Assembly (NCBI GenBank): GCA_037042915.1
Contig: CM073193.1
Coordinates: forward strand, 8,184,001 to 8,248,000
Direction: 5' to 3'
Source of the DNA: Auricularia sp. M13
Taxonomy: Eukaryota; Basidiomycota; Agaricomycetes; Auriculariales; Auriculariaceae
DNA length: 64,000 nucleotides
Positions within the stretch are counted from its first letter, which is position 1. Every line of letters starts with the position of its first letter. Shown piece by piece: positions 35,201 to 44,775 of the stretch. A program made the translations under genes and the position numbers. The notes below the pieces were generated by a model. The model was given only the letters and a program-made list of their open reading frames with translations, was not told where the DNA came from and did no database searches.

Positions 35201-38200
35201 CGGATGGGGCAAGCCGTCGTTCATCTCGAGCAGTATCCCTTGCCTACTGGACAGAAGGTCGATCTCAAGACTTTGCTCAACAAGTGTCTTGCAAAAATTA
35301 TTCGCCAGCAGGAGATGCACGCCCAAAGAGCCGCAGCTCTTATCCGCGGCCTTGACGACATCCTCGTATCGCATACCACAGTACCCATGATGTCCGGTCT
35401 GTTGATGCGGTATATGTATGACTTGTACCCGCAGGACAATGCTGACAAGCTGGACGGTTTGCGTGCTGATGACGAAGTGTGCGACGAGGCCGAGCCCAAC
35501 CACACGCGCGACATTCTTCCCAATGAGGATGTGATCGAGTTGGATCCTTCCCGCGAGATTGCAATGGATGAGAGCGGCCGCATGGTTTTCAGTAATCAGG
35601 TCGACGATTATGTATTCCGGCCGGAAGTACTCGATGACATGAACTTCTACGATTTCGCGGCATTAATGCAGGTCGTTCCACGCACGAAAAAACCAGGCCC
35701 AAGGTGCTTTGTGTTCGATGATAAACATCCGCGCGCCAGCACCCACATGCTGGCATATCGTCCGTCGGCGTATCCTGGTGAAGACGCGATTGAGTACATT
35801 CCGATGTCCGTAGGTCGGCCAGTGCCGAGGGAAAGCGAGTCCAATCAGTACCGCTTGTATTGCCTGGCGCATTTCAAGCCATTCTCGTGCAGGGCCAGCC
35901 TACTTGACGCCGGCTGTACTGTTTCCTCCGTCTTTCTCGCTTTCAATTTCGACAGCAAGGCCCGACAGAGAATGGAAAACTGGGAAGCGTTGCATGAGTG
36001 TGCTGATGAACGTGATGCGGAGCGGCTCAGAAAGCAGGCTCTTAAAGTTACGCAGCAGATGACCTTTGCACTTGCGGACGACGATGACGAGGACGGCGAG
36101 AATGACGTGGATATAGATAGCGTGCCGGATGGTGGGTTCCAGAAGGAAACGTTCGATGCATGGTCCGCGCTATCGCAGGCCGGGTGGTTTGCGCGTCCGG
36201 AACAGCAGTCTAACGCCGGTGAACCCGTTGCATCACCGACCATGGCTGATCTCGACCCGAAAGCGCACATGAAGACGTGGAGGAGTGAAATCCGGACGCA
36301 GGGAAACACCGCGGTCAATAATGCAGTGCGGCCCGAATTAGTAGTCGACGCGCGTTCCACGCAGCTAGTTCCAGACGACCGCCCAGATGTTGAGCCACGA
36401 ACAGTGGGGTTAGAAGCCCAGTCGCGTCCGAAGTTAGACCAGGCGCTCGCTGATAAGATCGCTGACAGTTATACGTTGAATGACGAACAGCGGCGCGCGT
36501 ACTCCGTTACCGTGCAGTGGCTCATTCGATACTTCGCGTACCGCGACACAGGTACAGCGCCCGAGCCTACTCCGCTGCGCATGATACTGCACGGTCCGGG
36601 TGGAACGGGCAAGACGCACAGCTTGAAGCCGATAGAACACTTACTGGCTGTAATTGGTATGCCCGACGCCGTCGTTCGCATGGCGCCGACCGGGACCGCC
36701 GCTTCGCTGATCAACGGGCACACTGTCCATAGCGCTTTAAAGTTGAAGATAGTACGCAGGACAGAGCATACGATGGAGACCTTGGAGGTAGACTGGAATC
36801 CGGGCGATCGAAAGGCTCTTGAAAATCTGTTTGGAGGTGCTGTTCTTGTGCTTCTAGACGAGTTCTCGCTTGCCTCATCGAAAATGATCGGCCAATTGGA
36901 CACGGGTTTACGGTTGGCCAAGCAGAATTGGGATGCGCCGTTTGGCGGAATGTCCGTTGTGCTGTGCGGCGATCTCTGCCAGTATCCGCCTGTTCGGGAA
37001 AGCGCCGTCTACATGCCAGTCTCGAACGTCGACGCGAAGCCTGACAAGCGGGGCGATCTCAGCCTAGAGAAGCTAGGGCGCATTGCATATCTTTCCTTTA
37101 CGACGGTTGTAGAGTTCGTACAACAGCAGCGAATGAAGGACGACCCCGCGTTTGGCGCCGCCGTTAACCGCCTACGAACGCGACGGTGCACGTTCGCGGA
37201 CGTCGACCTTTTCAACACTAGAGTGATCAAGAGCGATGCTTTTCCCGACGGGGTCGACCTCAGCTCGCCAGATTTCCGGGACGCAAGCACTATTACTGCG
37301 GACAACTATACACGCAGTTTTATCAATGAAGCAAAGGCTCGCGCTTTGGGTGGTAAATTGCCGTCGTTTGTCGACGTTGCCGCGGACGATCGTGTATCGG
37401 TGGGCAAAGCAGCCAAATCGGCGGGGATCCAGTCTCTCTCGAAGACCATGCGCCAGAAAGTCCTTAATATGGTTCTTAAGGGACCGAACAAAGGCTATCC
37501 TGGTCGCATCAAGTTGTACGAAGGAATGCCCGTGATTCTCAAGCACCGCAATTTGTCCGTGGGTTTGAAAGTCACCAACGGCGCGCAAGGTGTTCTCCGA
37601 CGGCTGGTGACACATACTGACCGTTACGGCGAAGAGATTGCTGACATCGCGCTCGTTGAGTTCCCCCACAGTCCCGTCAAGCTGAAGAACTTGCCCAAGG
37701 GCGTTTATCCCATCCAGCCGTTCTCGTGCACTCTGGCCGTACCGGTCGTCGATTCTGACGGCAAGACTTGCTCTCTATCCATATCTCGTCGACAACTACC
37801 GATCGAGCCTGCCTTTGCAGTCACAGGACATTCTGCCCAGGGCAAAACGGTGCTCAGAGTTATCGGTGACCCGACCATTCGCGACCCCAAGAGCGGGTTC
37901 TACACTTACGTTACTATCTCTCGCGCCCGCAGTCTCGATAGTTTAGCTCTACTGCACCCCGTGAGCTTGCACCACCTAAATCGTCCCCTACCGCCAGAGC
38001 TCAAATTCGAGCTTGAGAGACTGGCTATACTGGCGCATAACACTTCCGTAACCGCGGGGGACGCTCCAGGCCCGTTACTCCCCGTTCCAGTCGCGGAAAA
38101 AGAGCTTGCAGGCGCTAGTGCGTTGCTTGTCCGTCCGCTTCGACCTATCCAAGATGAAAAGGCGTCTGCGGGCACTAAGCGGCCGCGTGACGATGCAGAC

Positions 38201-39076
38201 ACTGCGAAAAGTCCGTCCAAGAAAAGGCGCGTGGCAGCTCCGCCCGTGGGTCACGCGGCAACGCGAGTCGTCACGTGTGCATTCGTTGGTCCTCGTTGGG
38301 ACGACGCGAACTGGTCCTGCGCTTACGACACTTGCTTCACCGCGCTGTTTAACTGCTGGTTATCTATGCAGCCGCACGCTAGGGAATCCTGGTCCTCAAT
38401 CGGGCCTACGCCACGGTTTTTGTGCAACCTGTTTGCCTCTACCTGCCGCAGCCCTTCAAACCCCGCTATTGTCACTCGAGCAAGGGACCTTCTGCGCAGC
38501 GAGCTACATCGACTCGACGCATCTTTGCCTGTCCTTGGCAGGGTCAATGCAGAAATTGCACTATGTCTGCAGCACTGCGTCCGAACGGATACGACATCGT
38601 ACAACCTGTATTTGGACGTCCTTGCCCGCTGTCAAGGCTGCGGCGCCCAGCTCGGTATTGGTGAAATAGCTGTCGGTCTCTACGCGGTTATGCCAGAAGG
38701 CCTGACTACGTACACGCTTGCTGGGTGGTTGTCCGACGCATTGCGCGGTCGGGTCGAAGAAGCGATGCCGCCGCCCCAGCCATGCTGCGGCCCCGTCGCG
38801 TACGATTTCTCTCTCGACGAAATACCGCCCATCATCTGCATCGAGATAGACCCGCTGACAACTGTTCTTCCATTGGAGGAGCTGACGTTCCGTTCGGGTC
38901 CCATGCCCGTCAAGTTTTGCTTGGGCTCAATCGTGTACAAATCTTCCGCAGACGTTGTCGCCGGTCATTTTTTTGCCCGAGTCGTCGCATCGGGCAAGCA
39001 TTTCGTGTACGACGGCATGCGCGGTGGAGGCTCGCCCGAGCATCAGGACGTTCCGTGCGATGGTGACCTCACTTGA
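32243..39076 (+). CDS. Helitron Rep-helicase with C-terminal USP-like peptidase domain
   Basis: One intronless frame of 2,277 aa. A Cys-rich N-terminal segment (about residues 195-290, with CCASC and CSEC pairs) resembles a zinc finger. The Helitron Rep domain follows: the HUH motif FHLHAVIWL (about 780) and the two-tyrosine motif YYISNYITK (about 966-975), which cut and join single-stranded DNA in rolling-circle transposition. The PIF1-like SF1 helicase has Walker A GPGGTGKTH (about 1450), Walker B VLVLLDEFSL, VVLCGDLCQYPP and the C-terminal FAVTGHSAQGKT and TYVTISRARSL. After a basic linker (KRPRDD, KKRR), residues about 2015-2270 resemble ubiquitin-specific peptidases: NWSCAYDTCF with the catalytic Cys and AGHFFARV...YDGM with the His. 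All catalytic motifs are present, so the element may be autonomous. Confidence 0.93.
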   Translation: MEFKAEFGVLSRHLLSSATPTENLSVPWHTTPVAHAELLASLDLLTMEDLRATMRALSIKAPRKRRKAALTYLVMDHFESILSSYDELPDHALLDWLTGFLTHCPPNDFSRSDCMLAILDYLLPENVLTALMTVPSDAARPTNKMLRVLQDTARGRLRLVRRRILDGAVSSFWPRPVPELVKLACMADYHSASQFKPACCCASCGRAQVDLEVRSYPFVRGVCADGVSLEPLTCTDEWILEHPLLPLRYEDSSLNNLMLEPAGLRFRDGATDVNLCSECLPPLRKNRLPRLSYRNGLFRGSLPPELQDVNWVEEQVLALYRIGTNVTRLFGSSNPTLPFMLYGNTCAHPQNVVETADILPRTAGDVADCIGVIFVGPGTYKPKGLRTFRVRRAKLIALALWLKANNALYQHLQWDFSRFAQYPDDGPLPGIESRVVHQDCNDPAAQFAEETSGIDPHPALAGHRLAEDEEFVFMDALGVTDSTADTVRARTFESSALLNILPLSMRTPDLTIHRGSAAVPEYGNYRLFPGLYPTLFPFGIGGLEHWDAQDDNQHVGFRAHAHYLIDLHDRRFSSHPSFMFVVVNILQRRAVHLETRFRIRTSRTESMTPELLSLTPTQIYSVAKQLQESGSYSSIPPENRRVLDLLKLVELVAAKVPGSHGSKLILRRKIFALSRHYAVPQVYFTLNPGPLHSPLFQMMAGDDLIDLSLRYPRVASSIHRSLSIASDPAMAAHFFNLSTRLVFEHLFGWDFDRKRSKPRGGILGHIEAFAISNELTNRGVFHLHAVIWLKGGLNPKETRDKLRADTEFEERFFKFWDAAILHHLPDVDEMITGSNPRQERPPAPPQFVRDLVSDGHSEMPETLTPLQQSTLNDWKDTFNTEVKRIGENTQRHKHKEVCRAYDFKGQCRFQFPHEVVSHSYYDRDTNSILLRCLDPTVNYFNPEVLVMCRHNHDIKCILSGKAAQAAIYYISNYITKLDVNAHSILNRMGQAVVHLEQYPLPTGQKVDLKTLLNKCLAKIIRQQEMHAQRAAALIRGLDDILVSHTTVPMMSGLLMRYMYDLYPQDNADKLDGLRADDEVCDEAEPNHTRDILPNEDVIELDPSREIAMDESGRMVFSNQVDDYVFRPEVLDDMNFYDFAALMQVVPRTKKPGPRCFVFDDKHPRASTHMLAYRPSAYPGEDAIEYIPMSVGRPVPRESESNQYRLYCLAHFKPFSCRASLLDAGCTVSSVFLAFNFDSKARQRMENWEALHECADERDAERLRKQALKVTQQMTFALADDDDEDGENDVDIDSVPDGGFQKETFDAWSALSQAGWFARPEQQSNAGEPVASPTMADLDPKAHMKTWRSEIRTQGNTAVNNAVRPELVVDARSTQLVPDDRPDVEPRTVGLEAQSRPKLDQALADKIADSYTLNDEQRRAYSVTVQWLIRYFAYRDTGTAPEPTPLRMILHGPGGTGKTHSLKPIEHLLAVIGMPDAVVRMAPTGTAASLINGHTVHSALKLKIVRRTEHTMETLEVDWNPGDRKALENLFGGAVLVLLDEFSLASSKMIGQLDTGLRLAKQNWDAPFGGMSVVLCGDLCQYPPVRESAVYMPVSNVDAKPDKRGDLSLEKLGRIAYLSFTTVVEFVQQQRMKDDPAFGAAVNRLRTRRCTFADVDLFNTRVIKSDAFPDGVDLSSPDFRDASTITADNYTRSFINEAKARALGGKLPSFVDVAADDRVSVGKAAKSAGIQSLSKTMRQKVLNMVLKGPNKGYPGRIKLYEGMPVILKHRNLSVGLKVTNGAQGVLRRLVTHTDRYGEEIADIALVEFPHSPVKLKNLPKGVYPIQPFSCTLAVPVVDSDGKTCSLSISRRQLPIEPAFAVTGHSAQGKTVLRVIGDPTIRDPKSGFYTYVTISRARSLDSLALLHPVSLHHLNRPLPPELKFELERLAILAHNTSVTAGDAPGPLLPVPVAEKELAGASALLVRPLRPIQDEKASAGTKRPRDDADTAKSPSKKRRVAAPPVGHAATRVVTCAFVGPRWDDANWSCAYDTCFTALFNCWLSMQPHARESWSSIGPTPRFLCNLFASTCRSPSNPAIVTRARDLLRSELHRLDASLPVLGRVNAEIALCLQHCVRTDTTSYNLYLDVLARCQGCGAQLGIGEIAVGLYAVMPEGLTTYTLAGWLSDALRGRVEEAMPPPQPCCGPVAYDFSLDEIPPIICIEIDPLTTVLPLEELTFRSGPMPVKFCLGSIVYKSSADVVAGHFFARVVASGKHFVYDGMRGGGSPEHQDVPCDGDLT

Positions 39077-39202
39077 TTCCGCGACGGCCGTGCCTGCGCG
39101 TATTTATACTATCGCGCCGACTGAACGCTTCCGCGCCGCTCGGCTTATTCCTCGCCCGTTCCCCCTTTTATTTGCGCTCCTTGTCTGCATCCCCTCGGTT
39201 TC

Positions 39203-40294
39203 ATGGCTGCGATTCCCGATGCTGTGGCTCGCCGCCTTGCGGAGCTGGCCGACCTATCGATTTCCATTCAGAATCCAAACTTCAACCACGAAGAACTAGA
39301 TTATCACGAGCCCGACCTCGGTGTGGGCCAATCCGGCGCGCTCGAGGGGTCTTGGAGTCACCACGGCGTCGAGTACGAGTTCGGTCTTGTTGGCCAGGTC
39401 TCCGCGCACCAAACGTTCATTGGTGACTACGGCGACATGGTACGTAGGCTCGCGCTCGTGATCAGTCGCACAATGATCACCAAGCAGTTCTACCGCAATA
39501 ACAATGCTGCCACGTGCACGTCCGCCGATATCTTGCGCGCGAAGTGGAAGCTGTCCGTGGCGGTTCCACACGGCGAATCCGACGACGGGCCTATGCGCAC
39601 GCTGCGCAAGCAGTTCGAAGCCCTCAAGGCGATTGAAGAATCGAACTTCGTCGAGACTGCGAAATCCGCCGAAGGCATGCTGATTCGTTTCGCGCGACTG
39701 ATGCGGCGCTCATAATCTGCAGGCGTGATCAAGACGGTTGGCTTTGCTCACTGCACCGACACTCAGTGGCGCACCTCTGCATTCAGCGACAACATTTTCC
39801 ACTCAGTCGAGGATCCCGACGAGACGTACGTGCCGTTCGAACCGTTCGACGGCAAGGGCAAGGTTGCGGCGCTCCATTCGGATAAGCGCAAGCACATCGT
39901 TGTTCGCCCCGTCGACTTCGTCTTTGCCGACATGGAGGATGTCCCGCGCGATAAGATTCAGACTGTGTTCCGCCCGGGCGCGTGGGTCGAGATGTCCTGC
40001 AAACTGCGCGTGTGAGTACCGGGAATTTTCCCTACACGCTGACTGACGACCGGTAGTTGGTGTTTGTCCGCGAAGGAGAAGGCGGGACAGGCGCGTCGCC
40101 CCGCCGCGCGTTCGTACCAAGTCATATTCGACGCCGTTCAACACCTCGCGGACGGTAGGATCAAAGAAGGGCCCCTCAAGACCGCGCCGCAGAAGCCATC
40201 CACGAAGAGGAAGTTTAGGGCAGTATCCAGCAGCTCGCCTGCGTCTCCACAGAAGAAGGTGTGCTTTGGAACGGCGGACACGCTTGAATTGTAG
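39203..40294 (+). CDS. Helitron-associated conserved protein 1 (possible DNA-binding protein)
   Basis: Three exons splice to 332 aa: 39203-39674, 39723-40011 and 40057-40294. Intron 1 uses a GC donor (GAAG then GCATGC) and an ordinary AG; without it the frame stops at 39715. The protein is related to the product at 50119-51518: both have an AKxK or KSKFK beta-like stretch, a helical middle, and then PGAWVEMSCKLRVW, which matches GRWVRMDVELVMW in the second protein. The C-terminus is basic and Ser-rich. The pattern recalls fungal proteins that may carry an OB-like, single-strand-binding fold, but I cannot name a family. It lies 126 bp downstream of the Rep-helicase on the same strand, which suggests a role linked to transposition DNA. 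Confidence 0.6.
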
Positions 40295-40801
40295 ATTTCG
40301 CAGCCTGGAGAATTGTTTTCTGTAGTTTCTTAATCGCCAGAGCGTGTTGAACAATTCGCCGCCGACGGTGGGACACCGTACACCGTACCAAAATGACGAG
40401 CGACCCGCCACGGACAGTTTATGACCGCGATTTGGTTGGGCGCGTAGCTACGCCCGCCCCGCCCGTGGATGACCTCAAGCGGCGTGCAACACAATGTAGA
40501 TGCTTACCCGCGGAATACGCGGGCAGTAGCGCTTCGCGCGGTGTCGCGATAAACGATAGCCATTGTGTCGTGGAGCGAGCGACAAAGCCGCGGCATCAAC
40601 CGAAGACGCGCGAATCCCAGCCACGGCGTCGTGCCAGTCAGTTGGCGCCTCGCGTCGCACGTCGACCGTATGCACCGCGCGATCTTCAACGTCTCACTGT
40701 CGACGCGACGGCGCATCCGTCCGTAGCCGGTTTTGCCGCCGATTGCGCTTCCCGATTTCATCCTTAAATGCGCGACCGTCGTCGACGGCGCGATCTACAA
40801 C
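40295..40801. other. Spacer and promoter of nucleotidyltransferase-like gene 2
   Basis: About 500 bp without a supported gene. A TTAAATG motif at 40764-40770 sits 38 bases before the next ATG, at the same distance as the TATA-like boxes of the - strand paralogues. Confidence 0.4.
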
Positions 40802-42028
40802 ATGGCTGCCCTCAAGGTGCTCGGCTCGGTCGACTTACTCTACTACATCGCTGTCGAGGCAGAATCCGCCTGGCCGTTGATTGCTCTCTCGAAGACGTCT
40901 CGCTTGACACGCAAGTCCAGCCAATTCGTCCACGCACATCTTCTACACTCGGACGCGTTCTTGTCGCACTACTTCGTCGACATAGCTGACGCCCGCGCCC
41001 TCCTCGCGTCTGGCGAAGCAATTATATCCGGTATGGCTCTCAGCTTGTACATGTTTCGACCTCGGCGGCCTCGATTCGGCCTCCGAATATACGTTGAGGC
41101 CAATAGGTTCGAGCAGGCGTGCGATACACTGCGTCAAGCGAATTACCAAGAGCTCCAGCGGTATGCGGGTCGGCGTCGACCAGGCAACGCAGGCGAAGAC
41201 CCTGACGAGTGCCCGCACGAACGGATCGTCGAGTTCTACAACTACCGCATGCACACTACGGTCCATATAGTTATTCCTCGCTTTTCGTGCTTCTACGGTG
41301 TCCTGCAGCAGCCCAATAGTAAGCAAGTTGGCTTTCCGCTTGCATGCTGCATTCCGACCAGTCCCTCCAGCTGTTTTGCTCAACGGACTTACCGGAGACG
41401 GCTTCTTTTCATTGTACCCAGCGGCGTCGCTGTCCCGGTTGCAGGGTCTGGCACTTCGAAACCATTGGAACTACCGGTCCCCTCCGCTCGCGACCTCGTA
41501 TGCCGGCTTCTCAATCTACGTTGAGTCCGGCGCCGGGAACCATCACAAAACTCTTCTAAACGGGCCGCGTCGTTTCGGTGACGTGTTCACGTGGAAAGTG
41601 CCTGGCACTCTGAGCGTCGTGTCTCAGTTCGATCGGCTAGCCGGGAACGGCTGGAGCATTGGCACTCGTACCGACTGTAGCCCGCACTTGGGACTCCCCG
41701 GCACCTACACCCGCTCATTTGTGGTAGCCCGGCTCGTGTCGAGCCCGATGCTGTCCAGACCCGTCGTCGCCGCATCCCTCTCAAAATCGTTTCTCCTTCG
41801 TATTCTAGCTGGCATTGAGGAGGCATCACCCGCGGGTGTAGGCTGTAAACGGTTAGATGCTCCTGCACCATGCAACCGACTTCCTGACGCCTTTACAGAT
41901 GGGACCAGGAGGTGAAAGACATGCTTGACTGTTTCTACAACTCAGAGCCATACGTCGCCGCTGACTCCTCCGGCGCTGCGCTCGTCACGGTGCAAATGGC
42001 GCTTTCCCGGCGATGCGGGTATTCGTAG
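40802..42028 (+). CDS. Nucleotidyltransferase-fold-like protein 2 (DxD absent)
   Basis: Three exons (40802-41318, 41371-41837, 41909-42028) give about 367 aa; if the last intron is not used, the protein stops at 41915. Family landmarks: LLHSDAFLSHYF, then ASGEAIISGMALSLYMF at the Gly-Ser helix position, LRIYVE where DxD would lie, FYGVLQQPN before the phase-1 intron, LNGLTGDGFFSLYP and GPRRFGDVFTW. The last exon (EVKDMLDCFYNSEPYVAADSSG) matches the final exons of paralogues 1, 3 and 5, which supports splicing. Catalytic acidic residues are not conserved, so enzymatic activity is doubtful. Confidence 0.68.
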
Positions 42029-42534
42029 ACGCGGGTGTCTGTAGACGTCGCTGAACATTTGGCTGCATCCTGTACATATGTCTTAAACTACTCTGAAATC
42101 ATTTTTATCTCTCCGACCACGTAACAAATGTGTCTGAAATTAGTATGCACCAAAACAGGTTGGCGCGTTAGGTCGTGCAGAGCACTCGATGCTCATGCTA
42201 TCACGCTCGCGCCACGTTCCTCCGGATGCGGTGTGTAAAGTGGTGTTAGGGTTGCCGCACGCGATGATGTCGTCGATTGTGCGATGCGCGGGACGTCCCG
42301 GGGCAGTGTTCAAACCCGCACACCGATCTGCATAGCGCTGCGAGCGAAACCCGAACTCTGGCGAACGCGTGTCTCGGCCTGTGAGAACGGCCGCGCGGCC
42401 GAGGTGGACGGGTGTATCTACCCGACATAAAATCCGCCGATCGAGAAATGTGGTAGCGATCGGGGGCGCCTTATTTCTACACGGCGCAATGGCGTGAGGG
42501 CCTGGTTGTCAGATATTCTGCCACTCCACGCGCT
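42029..42534. other. Spacer between nucleotidyltransferase-like genes 2 and 3
   Basis: About 500 bp, AT-richer near 42060-42140. A T-rich tract, CCTTATTTCTAC near 42470, is the best promoter-like motif before the ATG at 42535. No gene was seen. Confidence 0.4.
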
Positions 42535-43763
42535 ATGTCTGCCAACGCGCTGCAACGGGTGTTCGGCTGCGGAGATTTAGTTCACACGATAGCAACGAAG
42601 TGCCGCTCGCCGCTTCCTGTGATGGCGCTGACGTCGGTGTCGCGATGGACGAGGCCTACCAGTCTCACCGTCCTGGACCGCGTCCTTTCGTCGCGCGCGT
42701 TTCTCAGTCGCTACTTCTTGCGCGTGGACGACATACAGGCGCTTCTTGCTAGCGGTGATCTCATATTCACCGGTCATGCGATCCTCTTCTTTTTGGCGCG
42801 TCTTATCCATACCGAGCATGGGCTGGTGGCCATTGTGACCGAATCTGTGCTCCCTGCCTTCACCGACGAGATGCTCAGCCAGGGGTACCGGATCCGACGC
42901 ACTCTCAGTTGCCCAACCAGACGCTCTCCGATCTCGGGGCCGCACGGAATGCCGTTCACCCTCGTTATCTGGTTCGAACACATCGCACGCGGTTTCAGCA
43001 TTCGGGTCAACGTGACCCAGTACCCATGCTTGCACGGTGTCCTATACCAGCAAAACAGTGCGTACCGTCTGCATTTGCGTATTATAAGTGCTAACTGGCC
43101 GTAGGCGTTTTACTCAATGGCCTCACGGGTGACGGGTTCTTCTCCCTCTTTCCGGCAGCCACGTTCAAGTTGCGCCAGGGAATCCTGCTCCAAAACACCA
43201 ACCGCTTCTCCGACCGCCACCAGGTCGATAGGTTTCGTCTCGTTGGATTCAAGATCTTCATCAGGTCGTTGCGGTCCCAAGCACACCCGACGCTGCGCCC
43301 TGGTCATCGCACATTCGGCGACAGGCACACGTTGCTTTTTCCCGTCGACAGGTGCGCGGACGAGTCGCTGCGCGGCCACGGCTAGGCACTGTCGCTTCGC
43401 TACTCGTACCACTACTCCGCTAGGGCTCCCATCGACTGCAGCTTCATCTCGTCCCAGCTCCTCTCGCACCCGCTACTCGGCCGCAATTATTTGACCACCG
43501 CCTTGTCCAAGGCGTATATTTTGCACTGTCTCGTGCAAGCAGGGGACTGCAGCCAACCAGTCTTCGACGACGCGCACAACATCATCACCAAGTGAGTTTC
43601 CTTAGGACGATTCTGCTCATGCTAACCCGTGCGCGGTAGTTGGGATATTGAGATTCGTCGAATTCTTGATCACTTCTATGCTGGGAAAGCGTACACTTTC
43701 GTCGATTCTACTGGCGTAATGCGGAAGTGTAGTGCTTTTATGATGCGTGCCAATTGCGTCTGA
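42535..43763 (+). pseudogene. Nucleotidyltransferase-fold-like gene 3 (Trp-to-stop mutation)
   Basis: Three exons (42535-43057, 43105-43591, 43640-43763) would give 377 codons. It follows the family: VLDRVLSSRAFLSRYF, ASGDLIFTGHAILFFLARL, CLHGVLYQQN before the intron, LNGLTGDGFFSLFP and RTFGDRHTLLF. A single TAG at 43383-43385 interrupts the second exon exactly where the paralogues have a conserved Trp (NGW, NSW, NQW). Behind it the frame stays open to the end and keeps both the ITN|WD splice site and the last exon. It is therefore a young pseudogene or encodes a protein lacking about the last 100 residues. The DxD pair is absent as well. Confidence 0.7.
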
Positions 43764-44775
43764 TCCCTTTCTGTATCTCTTACGAAACTATCTAATCAAT
43801 GCCATTCTCTTATTTGCGATTCTTCTTACTGTCTGTCGCGCGCTCGCGCAGCCACCGGTTACTGCCTCACCCGCGTCAGAACTGTCCGACAATTCGACTT
43901 GACTCACACGGTGTAATCCACGGAACTGCACTCGTAAAGTATGCACTGAGCGAAGGTTCGCAATGCCTGCGATGCCCGCAGCTCAATAAGCTTGCCCTCG
44001 TCGAATGCCAGGATTTTGATGGTCAATTCTAACGGAAACGTTCGTCGTCAATTCACGCTCGCCATGGACTCGAAAACGTTAAGGAGCCTCCGTCTTAAAA
44101 GCGACGGGTACATTCGCGCGTACGGTATAAGGCCCACCTTCCAATCTTCTCGCCGGGCTTCTACCGAACGGAGATTTATCTTCAGCATGCGCTCCTTACT
44201 GCGGCCAACAAAAGTGAGTTCGCAGAATAGGCCCGTCGGCATAGTGAGGGGGGGGGGGGGGCGGGGACTGGGGCGCTCAGTCTCCTACTACTGCCGTTAT
44301 TTCTCTGTGCCTGCATGCGCTTGTTTCGTTGACGCTCAACTGACACCCTGCCGGTGCTCAACGGGAATCCAAACTCGATCATCAGGCTTACTGGCTCATA
44401 ACTACAGACGTGCAGGTATTCCAACTCATCGCACGGTTAGTTGCACGAGGATGATACGCTGGCTATGATTCACATCACTATACAGAGACTATTGCATCAT
44501 AGCTATTCAGCCGCGCACAAAAGAATTGTATCAGTCTGGGCGGGTCGATTCACGTTTTGTCACATCAAAACGGCAGAGGGAGTGGTACCCACCGCGCACG
44601 TATGGCTAACCAGCGCACGTTTACTCGCGAGGATTTGCGTCGATAGAGATCAAGTTGCAAGAGAGAAACGTTATTATTGCGAACGTCAAGTTATACGAGC
44701 GTTAAAAATTGGTAACATGGGGAATTGACCAGTACTCAAACTCAGGCAGTGAAAAAAAGGACCGGGACGTTCTGA
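43764..44775. other. Gene-poor kilobase with a G-quadruplex-like tract
   Basis: Lower GC than the flanks and no supported gene. A frame at 43992-44468 (+) is open but interrupted in meaning by the G tract and shows no motif. The run of 14 G at 44248-44261 followed by two GGGG blocks stands out. Confidence 0.4.
44248..44273 (+). other. G-quadruplex-like tract
   Basis: Fourteen consecutive G, then C, GGGG, ACT, GGGG. Such a tract can fold into a G-quadruplex in single-stranded DNA and could also be a sequencing length error. Confidence 0.6.

Noticed and set aside
43992-44468. Possible gene of 158 residues
   Set aside because: It runs through the G tract and shows no domain, start context or splice support.
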